This document shows, piece after piece, positions 21,384-21,460 of a stretch of DNA of 21,460 nt. Source of the DNA: a virus; the IMG/VR virus record IMGVR_UViG_3300030104_003055, positions 1 to 21,460 of that record. One strand, 5' to 3'. The translations under genes and the position numbers were made by a program. Under the pieces are notes generated by a model. The model was not told where the DNA came from, did no database searches, and saw only the letters and a program-made list of their open reading frames with translations. Each line of letters begins with the position of its first letter. Within the stretch, counting starts at the first letter, position 1.

Positions 21384-21460
21384 TATACGTCTCCCGCTTT
21401 ACCTTCTAATATTTTGTGAATTGCTGCTTGGATCACTATATCTTGTCTGATGTGTTCCGA
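21383..21460 (-). CDS. 3' end of an unidentified gene (partial)
   Basis: Only the last 25 codons and the TAA are inside the window; the frame is open to the edge. The tail is mildly hydrophobic and charged (IVIQAAIHKILEGKAGDV). The stop overlaps the ATG of the next gene (TAATG), which shows it is the preceding gene of the same virion operon, probably a tail or head protein. No identity can be given from this fragment. Confidence 0.7.
   Translation of the reverse strand, partial: SEHIRQDIVIQAAIHKILEGKAGDV

Noticed and set aside
1-21460. tRNA genes, CRISPR arrays, insertion sequences or attachment sites
   Set aside because: No cloverleaf-like segment, regularly spaced repeats, transposase or integrase was seen on either strand by eye; a tRNA and repeat-finder run would settle it.

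Overview
This window looks like part of the genome of an AT-rich tailed phage with a T7-like (podovirus-type) gene layout. It is probably marine and probably infects an AT-rich alphaproteobacterium such as a SAR11 relative. The host is an inference from base composition, tightly overlapping genes and protein style (for example the repeated ARGGI-type motifs in structural proteins). No ribosomal RNA, tRNA, integrase, transposase or CRISPR array was seen, and coding density is near total, with start and stop codons usually overlapping (ATGA or TAATG).

The minus strand carries almost everything. Read in the direction of transcription, from the right edge:
(1) A virion module (21460 to 13497): the tail end of an unknown gene, a glycine-rich structural protein with a C-terminal motif common in phage tail proteins, a GNAT-fold protein, an Ala/Gln-rich protein, a 754-residue protein and a 1078-residue protein. 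The last four match T7 genes 13, 14, 15 and 16 in order and roughly in size, so they are proposed to be the internal virion (ejection) proteins.
(2) A lysis module (13495 to 12786): a small membrane/coiled-coil protein and a GH108 endolysin.
(3) A PD-(D/E)XK exonuclease (12762 to 12094) with its own promoter-like palindrome and an apparently leaderless GTG start.
(4) One plus-strand gene, an SNF2-type helicase (10658-12097), driven by a divergent promoter.
(5) A replication operon (10594 to 3536): two small proteins of unknown role, an SSB-like protein with a DVPF tail, an archaeo-eukaryotic-type primase with a cysteine tetrad, a PD-(D/E)XK nuclease, a UvrD-like helicase, a DUF6378-like protein and a family A DNA polymerase.
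(6) An accessory tail of the same operon (3539 to 280): a Bax-like glucosaminidase, a PP-loop (PAPS-reductase-like) ATPase, a zinc-ribbon protein, a 2-oxoglutarate/Fe(II) oxygenase, two tiny proteins, a SufE-type sulfur acceptor and one more small ORF. It converges on an 87-residue plus-strand gene at the left edge.

The replication genes make a self-consistent set (polymerase, primase, SSB, nucleases, helicases), but no DnaB-like replicative helicase and no phage RNA polymerase lie in the window. The best candidate for an undescribed system is the accessory tail: SufE, a four-cysteine PP-loop ATPase, a zinc ribbon and an Fe(II) oxygenase, consistent with a sulfur-transfer or nucleic-acid-modification pathway, or with Fe-S supply for the phage's own enzymes. 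The best regulatory find is a pair of fully overlapping divergent promoters built on a 20-bp near-palindrome at 10615-10634.
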